Assembly (NCBI GenBank): GCA_945861415.1 | Contig: CAMAUV010000015.1 | Coordinates: 1 to 64,000 of the forward strand | Direction of reading: 5' to 3' | Length of the DNA: 64,000 bases | Source of the DNA: Akkermansia muciniphila | GTDB taxonomy: Bacteria; Verrucomicrobiota; Verrucomicrobiia; Verrucomicrobiales; V1-33 | Part shown: positions 19,068-29,085 of the stretch, in pieces | How the letters are laid out: every line of letters begins with the position of its first letter | Position numbering within the stretch: the stretch's first letter is position 1 | Made by a program: the position numbers and the translations under genes | Notes under the pieces: model-generated | What the model was told of the DNA's origin: nothing | The model's database searches: none | Seen by the model: only the letters and a program-made list of their open reading frames with translations

Positions 19068-22000
19068 ATGAACGCACTTCTTTGTCTCACCCTGCCTCGC
19101 GCCACGGCCTTTGTGCTTCTTTTTCTCATGACCCAGTGGACTTCCGCTGCGGAGTCGCTGTTTGCTGCACGGGAAGGGCTTATGGATTTTGCGAACGTCC
19201 TGCCCGCCACCGGCACGGCGGCGGCGATGAAGGACGGGGCCTTCGCCGGCGGGGGCGCAGCCATCGGGGATGTGACGGGCGACGGCCTGCCGGAGATTTT
19301 TTTCTCGCGTCCGGTGGGCGGCGGACGGCTCTTTCGCAACGAAGGCAGCTGGAAGTTCACTGACATGACCACCGCCGCCGGGCTGGAGAAAGATGCCGCC
19401 AACTGGGGAGCCGGTGTGAACATGGCAGACGCGGACAATGACGGCGATCTGGACATCGCTGTGTGTGGCCGTGAGGTGGCGAACCGCCTTTTCCTCAATG
19501 ACGGCAGAGGAAAGTTCGCCGATGCGGCGGCGGCCGCGGGGCTGGCGTTCAAGGGCGCGAGCATTTCCCTGACATGGGCGGACGTGGATCGCGATGGCGA
19601 CCTCGATGCCTATCTCGTGACCAACCGCTCGGGCGAGGCGGCGAATCTCACATCGCAGAGTGATCCCGTCGTTCGCCGGGTGCAGGAGCAGCTCACACGG
19701 GATGCGAAGACGGGCGACCTCATCGTGCCGGAAGCGCTGCGCGAGGAATGGGCCATCGTCATGAAGCCCGGCCAGCCCACGCTCGTGAAGGCCGGGCAGC
19801 GCGACATCCTTTACCGCAACGAAGGCCCCGGAGCGGATGGCGTGCCGCGCTTCACCGATGTGACCGCGGCGGCGGGGCTCACGGACTATGGCCGGGGACT
19901 CTCCGCCCACTGGTGGGACTACGACGGGGATGGCTGGCCGGATTTGTATGTGGCCAATGATTTCCACGGACCGGACCGGCTGTGGAGGAATAACGGCGAC
20001 GGCACCTTCACGGACAAGGCCCCTGCCCTGCTGCGCCACACTCCGTGGTTCAGCATGGGCTGCGACAGCGCCGACCTGAACAATGACGGGCTCCTTGATT
20101 TCATGGCCAGCGACATGGCGGGGTCGAATCACTACCGGGACAAGATGGGCATGGGCGACATGGATAAGCAGGGGTGGTTCCTTGAGATGAATGTGCCGCG
20201 GCAGTACATGCGGAATGCGGTGTTTATCAATTCCGGCGCGGGTCTTCCCTTCATGGAATGCGCGCACCAGCTCCGCGTGGCGGGCACGGACTGGACGTGG
20301 GCGGTGAAGTTCGCCGACATGGACTGCGATGGCTGGCAGGATCTTTTCATCACCAACGGGATGACGGGCGACTACTTGAACAGCGACCTCGTGGCGCAGA
20401 ATGCCAATGGCGGCACGGTCAAGAACGCCCCGCCCAAGCGGGACCGCGACATGGCTTTCCGCAACACTGGCGGGAAGCCGGGAGCGGAGTGGTCGTTCGC
20501 TTTCGAAAACAAGGGCAAGGACTGGGGACTGGACCGCGAGGGGATCAGCTTTGGCGCGGCATGGGGCGATCTGGACGGCGACGGCGATCCGGATTTGGTA
20601 GTGAACAACTTCGGCGAGCCGTGCACGGTTTATGAAAACACTACACCTGCGGCTGCCGGGCGGCTGTTGGTGAAACTGAAGGGCGTGAAGTCGAATCGCA
20701 TGGGAGTCGGCGCGCGGGTGACGCTAACCGCCGGCGGCATGAGGCAGACGCGGGAGATCAGTCCGGTGCGCGGATACTTCAGCTCGGATGAGCCGGTGGC
20801 CATGTTCGGTCTGGGGAGTTCGAGGGCGGAGAAAGTGGAAGTGATCTGGCCCTCCGGAATCGTGCAGAAGGTGGAGAATATCAGCGGCACGGTGCTGACC
20901 ATCACCGAAGCTGGCTCCATTCCGAAAGACGACTCCGACTGGAGGCCGCTCTTCACCGCCAGCGACTGCCTGCCGGTGCCGCACAGCGAGAGCAGCTTCG
21001 ATGACTTTGCCGTGCAGCCGCTGCTGCCCAACCGGCTGTCGCGCGAGGGCCCGGGTCATGCATGGTCGGATGTGGATGCCGACGGCGATTTTGACCTCTT
21101 TCAGGGCGGCTCCGCGGGGGATCCGGGGCGGCTCGTGTTCAATGAAGGCCCGGACAAAGACGGAAAGCCCCGCTTCTCTGTGAAATCGCTCGCGCCGTTC
21201 GATGACGACGCAAAGTGTGAGGACATGGGCGTGGTCTTTTTGGATGCCGACAGCGACGGCGACGATGATCTCTATGTGGTGAGCGGCGGCGTGGAGGCCG
21301 GTGACGATAAGTCACTCTACCAGGACCGGCTTTATCTCAACGACGGCAAAGGCACCTTCACCAAAGCCCCGGCAGGCACGCTGCCGGCGGAGAGCGACAG
21401 CGGCTCCTGCGTGTGCACCGCTGACTTCGATCACGATGGCGACCTCGATCTTTTCGTGGGTGGTCGCGTTATTCCCGGCAAGTATCCGCTTAGTCCAGGC
21501 AGCCGCCTGCTGCGCAATGACGGCGGCAAATTCACCAGTGTCGGCACGCCGGAAATCGCCGGGCTGGAGCGCGTCACCTCTGCTGTGTGGGCGGACCTCG
21601 ACAACGATGGCTGGCCGGAACTGGCGACCGCGTTAGAATGGGGAACCGTGCGCGTTTTTCAAAACACCAAAGGCAAGCTCACTGCGCGGGAGGCGGGCAC
21701 GAAAGCCTTCACCGGATGGTGGAACAGTCTAAGCGCAGCCGATTTGGACAACGATGGCCGACTCGATCTCGTGGCCGGGAACTTCGGCCTGAACACGAAA
21801 TACCATCCCTACGCCGGGCACCCGCAGCGGCTGTTTTATGGCGACTTCGATGAAAGCGGCACCGCGCAGTGTGTGGAGGCCAAGACGCTGGCCGACGGCA
21901 CCGTGCTCCCCATGCGCGGCAAGAGTTGCAGCCAGCAGGCCATGCCGGGGCTCAGCAAAAAGTTTCCTACGTTCCACTCCTTCGCCTCCGCTGACCTGAA

Positions 22001-22688
22001 GAGCATCTACACGGAGGCAAAACTGGGCTCGGCCAAAAGCTATGAGGTGGAGCACCTCGAGAGCGCCGTGTTTTGGAACGAAAGCACCGCCGGAAAACTG
22101 AAGCTCGTGCACGCCCCCCTGCCGCCGGTGGCCCAGATCGCTCCCCTCTACGGGACCGCCGTGCTCGATGCGGATGCGGACGGGGACTTCGATCTCATCC
22201 TGGCGCAAAACAGCTACAGTCCGCAGCGCGAGACCGGCTACATGGCCGGCGGGGTCTCCCTGCTCCTGCGCAACGCGGGAAAGCGTGCCTTTTCTGCGGT
22301 GTGGCCGCAGGAGAGCGGGATCGCTGTGAGCGCGGATGCGAAGTCGCTCACGGTCGTTCCGTTCACTCCCGGCAGCGCACCGGCCCTGTTTTTCAGCGTC
22401 AACAATGGCACGGCACAGACTTATTCTCACTCCAGTGCCAAAAAGGGGCTCACGCCTGTGCGCCTGAGCGGGCCGAAGGGAAATCCCCAGAGCCTCGGCT
22501 GCCGGGTGCGGTTCAGCACTGCGGGCGAAACGGCAACCATCTGCGAAATCTCCGGTGGCGGCGGCTACCTGTCGCAGGGGCCGCCCGTCGTTTGGCTTCC
22601 GGTGGATGCCCGCGGCATCACCGTGCAACAACCCGGCGGCAAACCGGAGCCCCGGGTGGTACGCGACGGCTGGCTGGCCATTCCCTGA
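19068..22688 (+). CDS. CRTAC1-family giant secreted protein (FG-GAP/VCBS repeats, ASPIC/UnbV), paralog 2
   Basis: 1206 aa; same architecture as 14038-17793; GVGARVTLTAGGMRQTREISPVRGYFSSDEPVAMFGLG is the ASPIC/UnbV motif. Confidence 0.9.
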   Translation: MNALLCLTLPRATAFVLLFLMTQWTSAAESLFAAREGLMDFANVLPATGTAAAMKDGAFAGGGAAIGDVTGDGLPEIFFSRPVGGGRLFRNEGSWKFTDMTTAAGLEKDAANWGAGVNMADADNDGDLDIAVCGREVANRLFLNDGRGKFADAAAAAGLAFKGASISLTWADVDRDGDLDAYLVTNRSGEAANLTSQSDPVVRRVQEQLTRDAKTGDLIVPEALREEWAIVMKPGQPTLVKAGQRDILYRNEGPGADGVPRFTDVTAAAGLTDYGRGLSAHWWDYDGDGWPDLYVANDFHGPDRLWRNNGDGTFTDKAPALLRHTPWFSMGCDSADLNNDGLLDFMASDMAGSNHYRDKMGMGDMDKQGWFLEMNVPRQYMRNAVFINSGAGLPFMECAHQLRVAGTDWTWAVKFADMDCDGWQDLFITNGMTGDYLNSDLVAQNANGGTVKNAPPKRDRDMAFRNTGGKPGAEWSFAFENKGKDWGLDREGISFGAAWGDLDGDGDPDLVVNNFGEPCTVYENTTPAAAGRLLVKLKGVKSNRMGVGARVTLTAGGMRQTREISPVRGYFSSDEPVAMFGLGSSRAEKVEVIWPSGIVQKVENISGTVLTITEAGSIPKDDSDWRPLFTASDCLPVPHSESSFDDFAVQPLLPNRLSREGPGHAWSDVDADGDFDLFQGGSAGDPGRLVFNEGPDKDGKPRFSVKSLAPFDDDAKCEDMGVVFLDADSDGDDDLYVVSGGVEAGDDKSLYQDRLYLNDGKGTFTKAPAGTLPAESDSGSCVCTADFDHDGDLDLFVGGRVIPGKYPLSPGSRLLRNDGGKFTSVGTPEIAGLERVTSAVWADLDNDGWPELATALEWGTVRVFQNTKGKLTAREAGTKAFTGWWNSLSAADLDNDGRLDLVAGNFGLNTKYHPYAGHPQRLFYGDFDESGTAQCVEAKTLADGTVLPMRGKSCSQQAMPGLSKKFPTFHSFASADLKSIYTEAKLGSAKSYEVEHLESAVFWNESTAGKLKLVHAPLPPVAQIAPLYGTAVLDADADGDFDLILAQNSYSPQRETGYMAGGVSLLLRNAGKRAFSAVWPQESGIAVSADAKSLTVVPFTPGSAPALFFSVNNGTAQTYSHSSAKKGLTPVRLSGPKGNPQSLGCRVRFSTAGETATICEISGGGGYLSQGPPVVWLPVDARGITVQQPGGKPEPRVVRDGWLAIP

Positions 22689-22803
22689 CAGCACACAAGA
22701 AATCTAACGGGCCACGAGGCCACTTTTTTCTCGACACACCCCGGGTGTTCCGGCTAAACTCCTTAATGTTCCGAAATTGACACCGCACCCAAATCCTCAA
22801 AAC

Positions 22804-25800
22804 ATGAAATCGCTCCACACAAGGTGCCTCATGGCTGCGTGCCTCCTCATTGCCGCTCCTGCGGCGCAGGCAGCCGTCGTCTATTCCCAGAACTTTGAGT
22901 CCGCCACTATCGGCTCCACCAACCTCGGAGACGGTAGCGTCATCGCCGGTTTCGGGGCCGGAGCCACCTCCGTCCAGACTCCCGGTGCCGATATTCCAGC
23001 ACCGCGGCCCGCCAGTAAAATGCTGCGGCTGACCCGGGAGGGTATCCAAGCTGAAAACGGAACATGGAAGATCCCGGGATTTGCCGGGGCCGCCAATGGG
23101 TGGAGGGCGGAGTTTAATCTCACCATCGGCGACCTCGCCGGTGAGAATAATCCGGCGGATGGCCTCAGCTTCAACTGGGGTGGCATTCCTCTGGACAGCA
23201 CTCTTTCGGCCAATCCCGGAGGTGCTGAACGCGGTTGGACCGCGAGTATTAACCACCTCGCTTTTCAGGTGGACACATGGCAAAATGGAGGCGGCGACAA
23301 CGGCTTGCGCATCGCAGGCTACCCGGGCGGGGCAGAGGTCGTCCATGCACAGACTGCCGGCAATATTCTCGGTGACGGCACCACGGTGACCGGCCACGTA
23401 GTGGTCTCATGGAATCCCGTGGACGGAGCCAGTATGACCACGACCGGCTTTGTCACCAACGTGAGTTTCTCCGGCGTGAATATTCCGGGGCTGACCGCAT
23501 CGGATGCCAATGTCTTCGCCTTCGCCGGCCGGACGGGAGGCGCGCACAATGCGGTCTATATTGACAATTTTACTCTCTCCACCGCCCCCGGAGTCGGCGT
23601 TTCCACTCCCAATCTGGCCATCTCCGAGATGGTCGTCGATAACACGAAATACGAAGACGAACACTGTCAGACACCGGGCTGGATTGAACTCTATAACGGC
23701 ACCGCGGCAGCAATCAGTCTGAACGGATGGTCGCTCACAGACGACTCCGCCATTCCCAACAAGTGGGTCTTCCCCAATGGTCTCACCGTTCCCTCCTTCG
23801 GTTATACTGTAGTCTATTTTGGCACTCCCCCCCCCGTTCCTCCCAGCACCCGGCTGCACACGAACTTCATCCCCGCCAAAGCCGGCGGCTACATCGGCCT
23901 CTACCAGAGCGGCGTGCTGGTGGATTCCTACAATCCCTACCCGGCGCAGTTCGAAGATATTTCCTATGGCCGCCTCGGAGCGGCATGGACGCTGGGCTTT
24001 CTCCAAACCCCTTCCCCCGGATCGAAAAACAACGGGGTGCAAAATGCGGAAGGCCCGATCTCCGAGGAGGTAGAATGGCCGCGGGCCGGCGGACTGTTCT
24101 CCACCAACTTCACAGTTGCCCTGCCGCCGCCTGTCACCCCTTCGGCCGTAATTCGCTACACCACGGACAACAGCAAACCTACCGTGTCCTCCCCAGCCTA
24201 CAGCAACCCCATCTCCGTCACCGGTAATATGAACATCCGCGCTGCCGTCTTCGTGCCCAACCGCCTGCCCGGCCCAGTCACCAGCCGGACGTTCGTCAAG
24301 CTCGACGCTACCCTCACCAACTACCGCGGCACCGGCCAGCCCTTCCAATCGAACCTCCCTGTCATCATGCTCGACAGCTTCGGGCAAAATATTGACGGCC
24401 TCCGTGCCTTCACCTACACCTATGGCGTGGTGCTCGCTCCTGATCCGCTGAATGGCAACATGACGCGCCTTATGGAAACAGCTCCCGTGGACTTCACTGG
24501 GCGCGGCGGCACGCACCTCCGCGGCGAATCCTCCGCCGGCATGCCGCAGAAGCAATACGCGTGGGAGACATGGGACAACGAAAACGACGACAAGGCCACC
24601 TCCATCTTAGGTATGCCCGCCGAGTCCGACTGGATCCTCTACGCCCCGGCCACGGACAAAACCATGATGCGCAACTGGATCGTCTATAACTCCATGCGCG
24701 AACTTAACGGCCAGGGCAGCGCCATGCGCACCCGGCTTGTTGAGGTTTTCTTTAAACAGCACAACGGTGCCACGCTGACCTGGACTGACTACCGCGGTGT
24801 TTACGTCCTCATCGAGAAGATCAAACGCGACAAGGACCGCGTGGACATCGAGGAATTGAAACCCTGCGACACCACGCCGGGACTCATCACCGGCGGGTAT
24901 TTGTTCAAGAAAGACAAAGCGAGTGTGGATCCCGACTTCAGCACCACCAACGGACAGATCCTCCAACTGGTTGAACCCGAAGTCCCCATAAACAGCCCCC
25001 ACTACACATGGCTCCGGGATCATATGAACGCCTTCGAAAGCACGCTCTACAGCAACGGATTCACCGATCCCGTCACCGGTTGGCGGGCCTATCTGGATGA
25101 ACGAAGCTGGCAGGACAACGAGTGGTGGGTGGAAATCTACAAACAGATCGATGGCTACCGGCTCTCAACCTACTTCCATAAAGACCGGGGCCAGAAGATC
25201 AAGGCAGCACCACTCTGGGACTATAACCTCTCCGGCGGCAATGGAGACTACCTTGCCGGTTGGAACTACCGCGGATGGTATCGCGATGCCGGTATTTCCC
25301 AAGGACAAAGCGGCAATACGGACTTCCAGTATTACTGGCGGCTCCGTCAGGATCCGCGCTACATCCGCAACCTCTGGGACCGTTACTGGAGTATTCGGAA
25401 AGGAGTAATGACCACCGCCTCGCTGATGAACCGCATCGACCAGGCTGCCGTCTCCCTCACTGCCAACAACCCCAACAGCGATATTACCAACGGCACCGGA
25501 ACATGGCCCTCCAGCACTCCCAGCAATGAAAGCCCGGCGGCCCGCCACCACGCCCGCTGGCAGCAGCTCGGCCGCTACGACTGGCCGAACGCTCCAGGAT
25601 TCGGGGGCCGCACCAAGTGGTCCTCCACCACCGATCCGGCTGACTACGCCAGCCTGACCAATGCTCCCTACAATGTGACCACACCTCCGGCCATGTCTGA
25701 GAAAGTCCATCTCAAGTCCTTCATGACCAATCGTCTGAACTGGATCGATAACGCCAATATCAGCAGCAATACCATCCTCCGTCCGCCGGTTCTCAGCCAG

Positions 25801-27675
25801 GAGGGCGGCAATGTCGCCCCCGGCTATAATCTCGTCATTTCGCCATTCACCGCCACTGCTCCCGCTGCCGGCGACTATGGCCTCTCCGGCACCCTCACCT
25901 ACGCCACCGGCCCAATCTTTTACACGACCAACGGCTCCGACCCCATCGGGATTACCACGCCGGGCGTCAGCCGAAGTTTCATTACCGACTCAAACGCCTG
26001 TAACGCCTGCGTGCCTTCCAGTGCCGCCGCGGACACAGACAGCTTCAACAAGAACTGGAAAGACTGGGACTTCACCGTCACGGCCTACAACAACCCCGCG
26101 AACCTCAATGGCTGGCTGACAGGCACCAATGGGGTGGGCTATGATGACACCCGCACCTCTGGCGTAAACTTTGTCCCTCACATCAACATCCTCTTCGATT
26201 CCGCTTCAAACCCCGTGGCGGGTGCTCCTAGGATGCGCAACGTGAACCAGACCTGCTACGTCAGGCTGCCATTCACCCTGACCGCGGGCGACATAGCGGA
26301 TATCACAATCCTGCGACTTCATGCCATGAGCGACGACGGATTTATCGCCTACCTCAACGGAGTGAAAATCGGCGAGCGGAATCCGCCCACCACCGCCCCG
26401 ACATGGAACTCCGGCACCGTCAATGCGTTCGATGACGCGGCTGCATCCAGCTTCGTCGAAATCACAGCTCAGAATACAGCGGCAGCCATCGCCGCTCTGC
26501 GCACCGGGACGAATGTGCTGGCCGTGCACTGCTTTAACACCGGCCTTAACAGCGCCGACCTCCTCCAGAAATTCCGGCTCTCCGCTGAAACTGCCCCCAC
26601 GGTAACGGGTCCCACGCTATACACCGGGCCTGTTGCTATCAACGCCCCGATAACTATTCGCGCCCGGCAGTTTAACAGTGCCAATTCTGCGTGGACACCC
26701 GTGGCTACAGGGACCTTCGTCGTGGATACCGTGCCGGCTAGTGCCACCAATCTGGCTGTTAGCGAGATCATGTATCGCGCCGCCGAACCCACACCCGCGG
26801 AAGTCACCGCCGGCTACAACAATCCCAACATGTTCGAGTACCTTGAGGTCATGAACATCAGTAACTCCAATGTGGACCTCACTGGCATTACTTTCAGTGG
26901 AGCTTTCTCCTACGTCTGGCCTGGAGACAATCCTTCCACGCAATCTCTCGCTCCCGGCGAACGCGCCGTGATCGTGGGCGACCTCGCAGCCTTCAATTAC
27001 CGCTACGCCCCCGGCCCGGGGGTGAAAACCGCAGGCGTTTTTGACGGCAACTTAAGCAACGGAGGGGAGCGCATCATTCTCACGGCGGCTGGTCCCGGCG
27101 GCGCTTTCATCAAAGATTTCTCCTATGACGATGATGCCCCCTGGCCTTCAGAGGCTGACGGAATGGCCTACAGTCTGGTGCTCAACCACCCGCTTTCCAA
27201 TCCGAACCACAATCTCCCCATCAACTGGCGGGCCAGCCTCTTCGGCGACGGAACACCCGGTGCCGCTCCCGGCCCCTCCGGCCCCACTGGCAGCGCCGCC
27301 GCCGCCCTGGCAGACAGCGACAGCGATGGAATCAGCGACCTTATGGAGTATGCCACCGGTACGATTGGAAACAACGGCGGCTCCCAACACCCGCCCGTCA
27401 CGGGCAGGATTACGGCTGTGGTTCCTCCGGCGCTCGAAGCGGAGGAATTCCTCACCTATGCCTACACCCGCAGCCGCGGTGCCGACGGCTTCAGTTTTGA
27501 ACCGGAAGTGAGCACCTTGCTCACCGGCTGGCAGCCGCTGTCCGCCCTCTTCACCTTCATCGGACAAACCAATAACGGAGACGGTACCGCCACCATGACA
27601 TGGCGCTCTACAGCCCCCGTCTCCACGCTACCCGGGAGGATCTTCCTGCAGGTCCGCGCGGGCATTTCGCCATAA
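22804..27675 (+). CDS. Giant secreted protein: L-type lectin-like N-terminus, lamin-tail domains, CotH kinase-like domain, chitobiase-like segment
   Basis: ORF 22777-27675, likely start ATG 22804 with signal peptide. CotH-like MMRNWIVYNSMRELNGQGSAMRTRLVEVFF...YRGVYVLIEKIKRDKDRVDIEEL; lamin-tail NLAISEMVVDN...GWIELYNGTAAAISLNGWSLTDD. Confidence 0.88.
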   Translation: MKSLHTRCLMAACLLIAAPAAQAAVVYSQNFESATIGSTNLGDGSVIAGFGAGATSVQTPGADIPAPRPASKMLRLTREGIQAENGTWKIPGFAGAANGWRAEFNLTIGDLAGENNPADGLSFNWGGIPLDSTLSANPGGAERGWTASINHLAFQVDTWQNGGGDNGLRIAGYPGGAEVVHAQTAGNILGDGTTVTGHVVVSWNPVDGASMTTTGFVTNVSFSGVNIPGLTASDANVFAFAGRTGGAHNAVYIDNFTLSTAPGVGVSTPNLAISEMVVDNTKYEDEHCQTPGWIELYNGTAAAISLNGWSLTDDSAIPNKWVFPNGLTVPSFGYTVVYFGTPPPVPPSTRLHTNFIPAKAGGYIGLYQSGVLVDSYNPYPAQFEDISYGRLGAAWTLGFLQTPSPGSKNNGVQNAEGPISEEVEWPRAGGLFSTNFTVALPPPVTPSAVIRYTTDNSKPTVSSPAYSNPISVTGNMNIRAAVFVPNRLPGPVTSRTFVKLDATLTNYRGTGQPFQSNLPVIMLDSFGQNIDGLRAFTYTYGVVLAPDPLNGNMTRLMETAPVDFTGRGGTHLRGESSAGMPQKQYAWETWDNENDDKATSILGMPAESDWILYAPATDKTMMRNWIVYNSMRELNGQGSAMRTRLVEVFFKQHNGATLTWTDYRGVYVLIEKIKRDKDRVDIEELKPCDTTPGLITGGYLFKKDKASVDPDFSTTNGQILQLVEPEVPINSPHYTWLRDHMNAFESTLYSNGFTDPVTGWRAYLDERSWQDNEWWVEIYKQIDGYRLSTYFHKDRGQKIKAAPLWDYNLSGGNGDYLAGWNYRGWYRDAGISQGQSGNTDFQYYWRLRQDPRYIRNLWDRYWSIRKGVMTTASLMNRIDQAAVSLTANNPNSDITNGTGTWPSSTPSNESPAARHHARWQQLGRYDWPNAPGFGGRTKWSSTTDPADYASLTNAPYNVTTPPAMSEKVHLKSFMTNRLNWIDNANISSNTILRPPVLSQEGGNVAPGYNLVISPFTATAPAAGDYGLSGTLTYATGPIFYTTNGSDPIGITTPGVSRSFITDSNACNACVPSSAAADTDSFNKNWKDWDFTVTAYNNPANLNGWLTGTNGVGYDDTRTSGVNFVPHINILFDSASNPVAGAPRMRNVNQTCYVRLPFTLTAGDIADITILRLHAMSDDGFIAYLNGVKIGERNPPTTAPTWNSGTVNAFDDAAASSFVEITAQNTAAAIAALRTGTNVLAVHCFNTGLNSADLLQKFRLSAETAPTVTGPTLYTGPVAINAPITIRARQFNSANSAWTPVATGTFVVDTVPASATNLAVSEIMYRAAEPTPAEVTAGYNNPNMFEYLEVMNISNSNVDLTGITFSGAFSYVWPGDNPSTQSLAPGERAVIVGDLAAFNYRYAPGPGVKTAGVFDGNLSNGGERIILTAAGPGGAFIKDFSYDDDAPWPSEADGMAYSLVLNHPLSNPNHNLPINWRASLFGDGTPGAAPGPSGPTGSAAAALADSDSDGISDLMEYATGTIGNNGGSQHPPVTGRITAVVPPALEAEEFLTYAYTRSRGADGFSFEPEVSTLLTGWQPLSALFTFIGQTNNGDGTATMTWRSTAPVSTLPGRIFLQVRAGISP

Positions 27676-27816
27676 GCGGAGAGGCCTTTTTGCTACAGGA
27701 CGCGTTGCACGCTAGCCGGGAGGATTCCCCTCCTCAAGGCCGCCACCATGCTGCCGAATGTCAAAGAGAGCAGAATTTCATCTGGCATGCGCAGGATTTC
27801 CCGTCATGGAAGGAGC

Positions 27817-28629
27817 ATGTGGACATCAGTTAAAGAATTCACTGACATTCGACTCGAGAAAAGCGCTGACGGGATCGCGAAGATTACGATCAACCGCCCG
27901 GAAGTGCGTAATGCCTTCCGCCCCCAGACCGTGGAGGAACTGCTGGAGGCATTCGACCTCGCTCACGAAGACCCGGCGGTAGGCGTCGTCATTCTGTGTG
28001 GCGAAGGCGAAAAGGCGTTCTGCTCAGGCGGCGACCAGAAGGTGCGCGGCCACGCGGGCTACATCGGCGGTGACGGAGTGCCGCGGCTCAATGTGCTCGA
28101 CCTCCAGAAGAAGATACGGAGCATCCCCAAACCGGTGATTGCCATGGTGGCTGGATACGCGATCGGCGGCGGGCACGTCCTGCACGTCGTGTGCGACCTG
28201 ACCATTGCGGCCGACAATGCGCGCTTTGGCCAGACGGGACCGAAGGTGGGGAGTTTTGACGGCGGCCTCGGATCATCTTATCTGGCCCGCATCGTGGGGC
28301 AGAAGAAGGCGCGGGAGATTTGGTATCTGTGCCGTCAGTATGACGCAAATCAGGCGCTGGATATGGGCCTCGTGAACGCAGTGGTGCCGCTGGCGGAACT
28401 GGAAACGGAGACGGTGAAGTGGGCACGCGAAATTCTCCAGCACAGCCCGCTGGCGCTACGCTGCCTGAAATCCGCGCTCAACGCCGACTGCGACGGCCAG
28501 ATGGGCCTCCTCGATTTGGCCGGAAATGCCACGCTGCTCTACTACATGAGCGAGGAGGCCAAGGAGGGGAAGAATGCCTTTCTGGAGAAGAGGGTTCCGG
28601 ACTTCTCGAAGTTTCCCCGGTTACCGTAG
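27817..28629 (+). CDS. menB: 1,4-dihydroxy-2-naphthoyl-CoA synthase
   Basis: Crotonase family; [100 protein letters not shown] opens at 27748; start chosen by similarity to known MenB N-termini. Confidence 0.95.
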   Translation: MWTSVKEFTDIRLEKSADGIAKITINRPEVRNAFRPQTVEELLEAFDLAHEDPAVGVVILCGEGEKAFCSGGDQKVRGHAGYIGGDGVPRLNVLDLQKKIRSIPKPVIAMVAGYAIGGGHVLHVVCDLTIAADNARFGQTGPKVGSFDGGLGSSYLARIVGQKKAREIWYLCRQYDANQALDMGLVNAVVPLAELETETVKWAREILQHSPLALRCLKSALNADCDGQMGLLDLAGNATLLYYMSEEAKEGKNAFLEKRVPDFSKFPRLP

Positions 28630-28722
28630 GGCAATGAGGAAGGCCGAAATCCGAAACCATTCAGCGCTATGCATTTCCCCATTCCTTGTGAACTTGGCCT
28701 TCTGATTTAGCCGTTCACCACA

Positions 28723-29085
28723 ATGTCTCACTCACTCGCAGTTCGTGTCGCCGCCGCTCTCGCCATGCTTGGCGTGGCGCTGGGCGCATTTGGGGCTCAT
28801 GGATTGAAGAGGGCGCTGGAGGCGAGTGCTAGCGGCGTGGAGGTGTGGAAGACGGCGATATTTTACCATCTGCTGCACGCGGTGGCGATGTATGTGGTGG
28901 CGCTTAACCGTGGGAGTCTGCGTGCGTGGTGGCTATTTGCGGCGGGAGTCCTGCTGTTCAGCGGGAGTCTGTATTTGCTGGCCACGCTGGGCTGGAAGTG
29001 GCTGGGTCCCGTGACACCGATTGGCGGGTTTCTTCTGATTGCCGGATGGGCGACGCTGATGTTAAAGAAACCGGAGGGTCTATGA
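28723..29085 (+). CDS. DUF423 family membrane protein
   Basis: 120 aa; AALAMLGVALGAFGAHGLKRAL, FYHLLHAVAMYVVAL, FSGSLYLLATLG..WLGPVTPIGG. Confidence 0.9.
   Translation: MSHSLAVRVAAALAMLGVALGAFGAHGLKRALEASASGVEVWKTAIFYHLLHAVAMYVVALNRGSLRAWWLFAAGVLLFSGSLYLLATLGWKWLGPVTPIGGFLLIAGWATLMLKKPEGL

Noticed and set aside
18612-20267. 551-aa minus-strand ORF and 21729-22694
   Set aside because: Same mirror effect opposite the second ASPIC giant; crosses a terminator and the PEP-CTERM gene end.
22755-22768. TAAACTCCTTAA shared upstream of 22804 and 42893 genes
   Set aside because: A 12-mer match is expected by chance in 64 kb; positions relative to the starts differ.
23407-24555. 382-aa minus-strand ORF
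   Set aside because: Antisense to the lectin-like and lamin-tail regions of the CotH giant.
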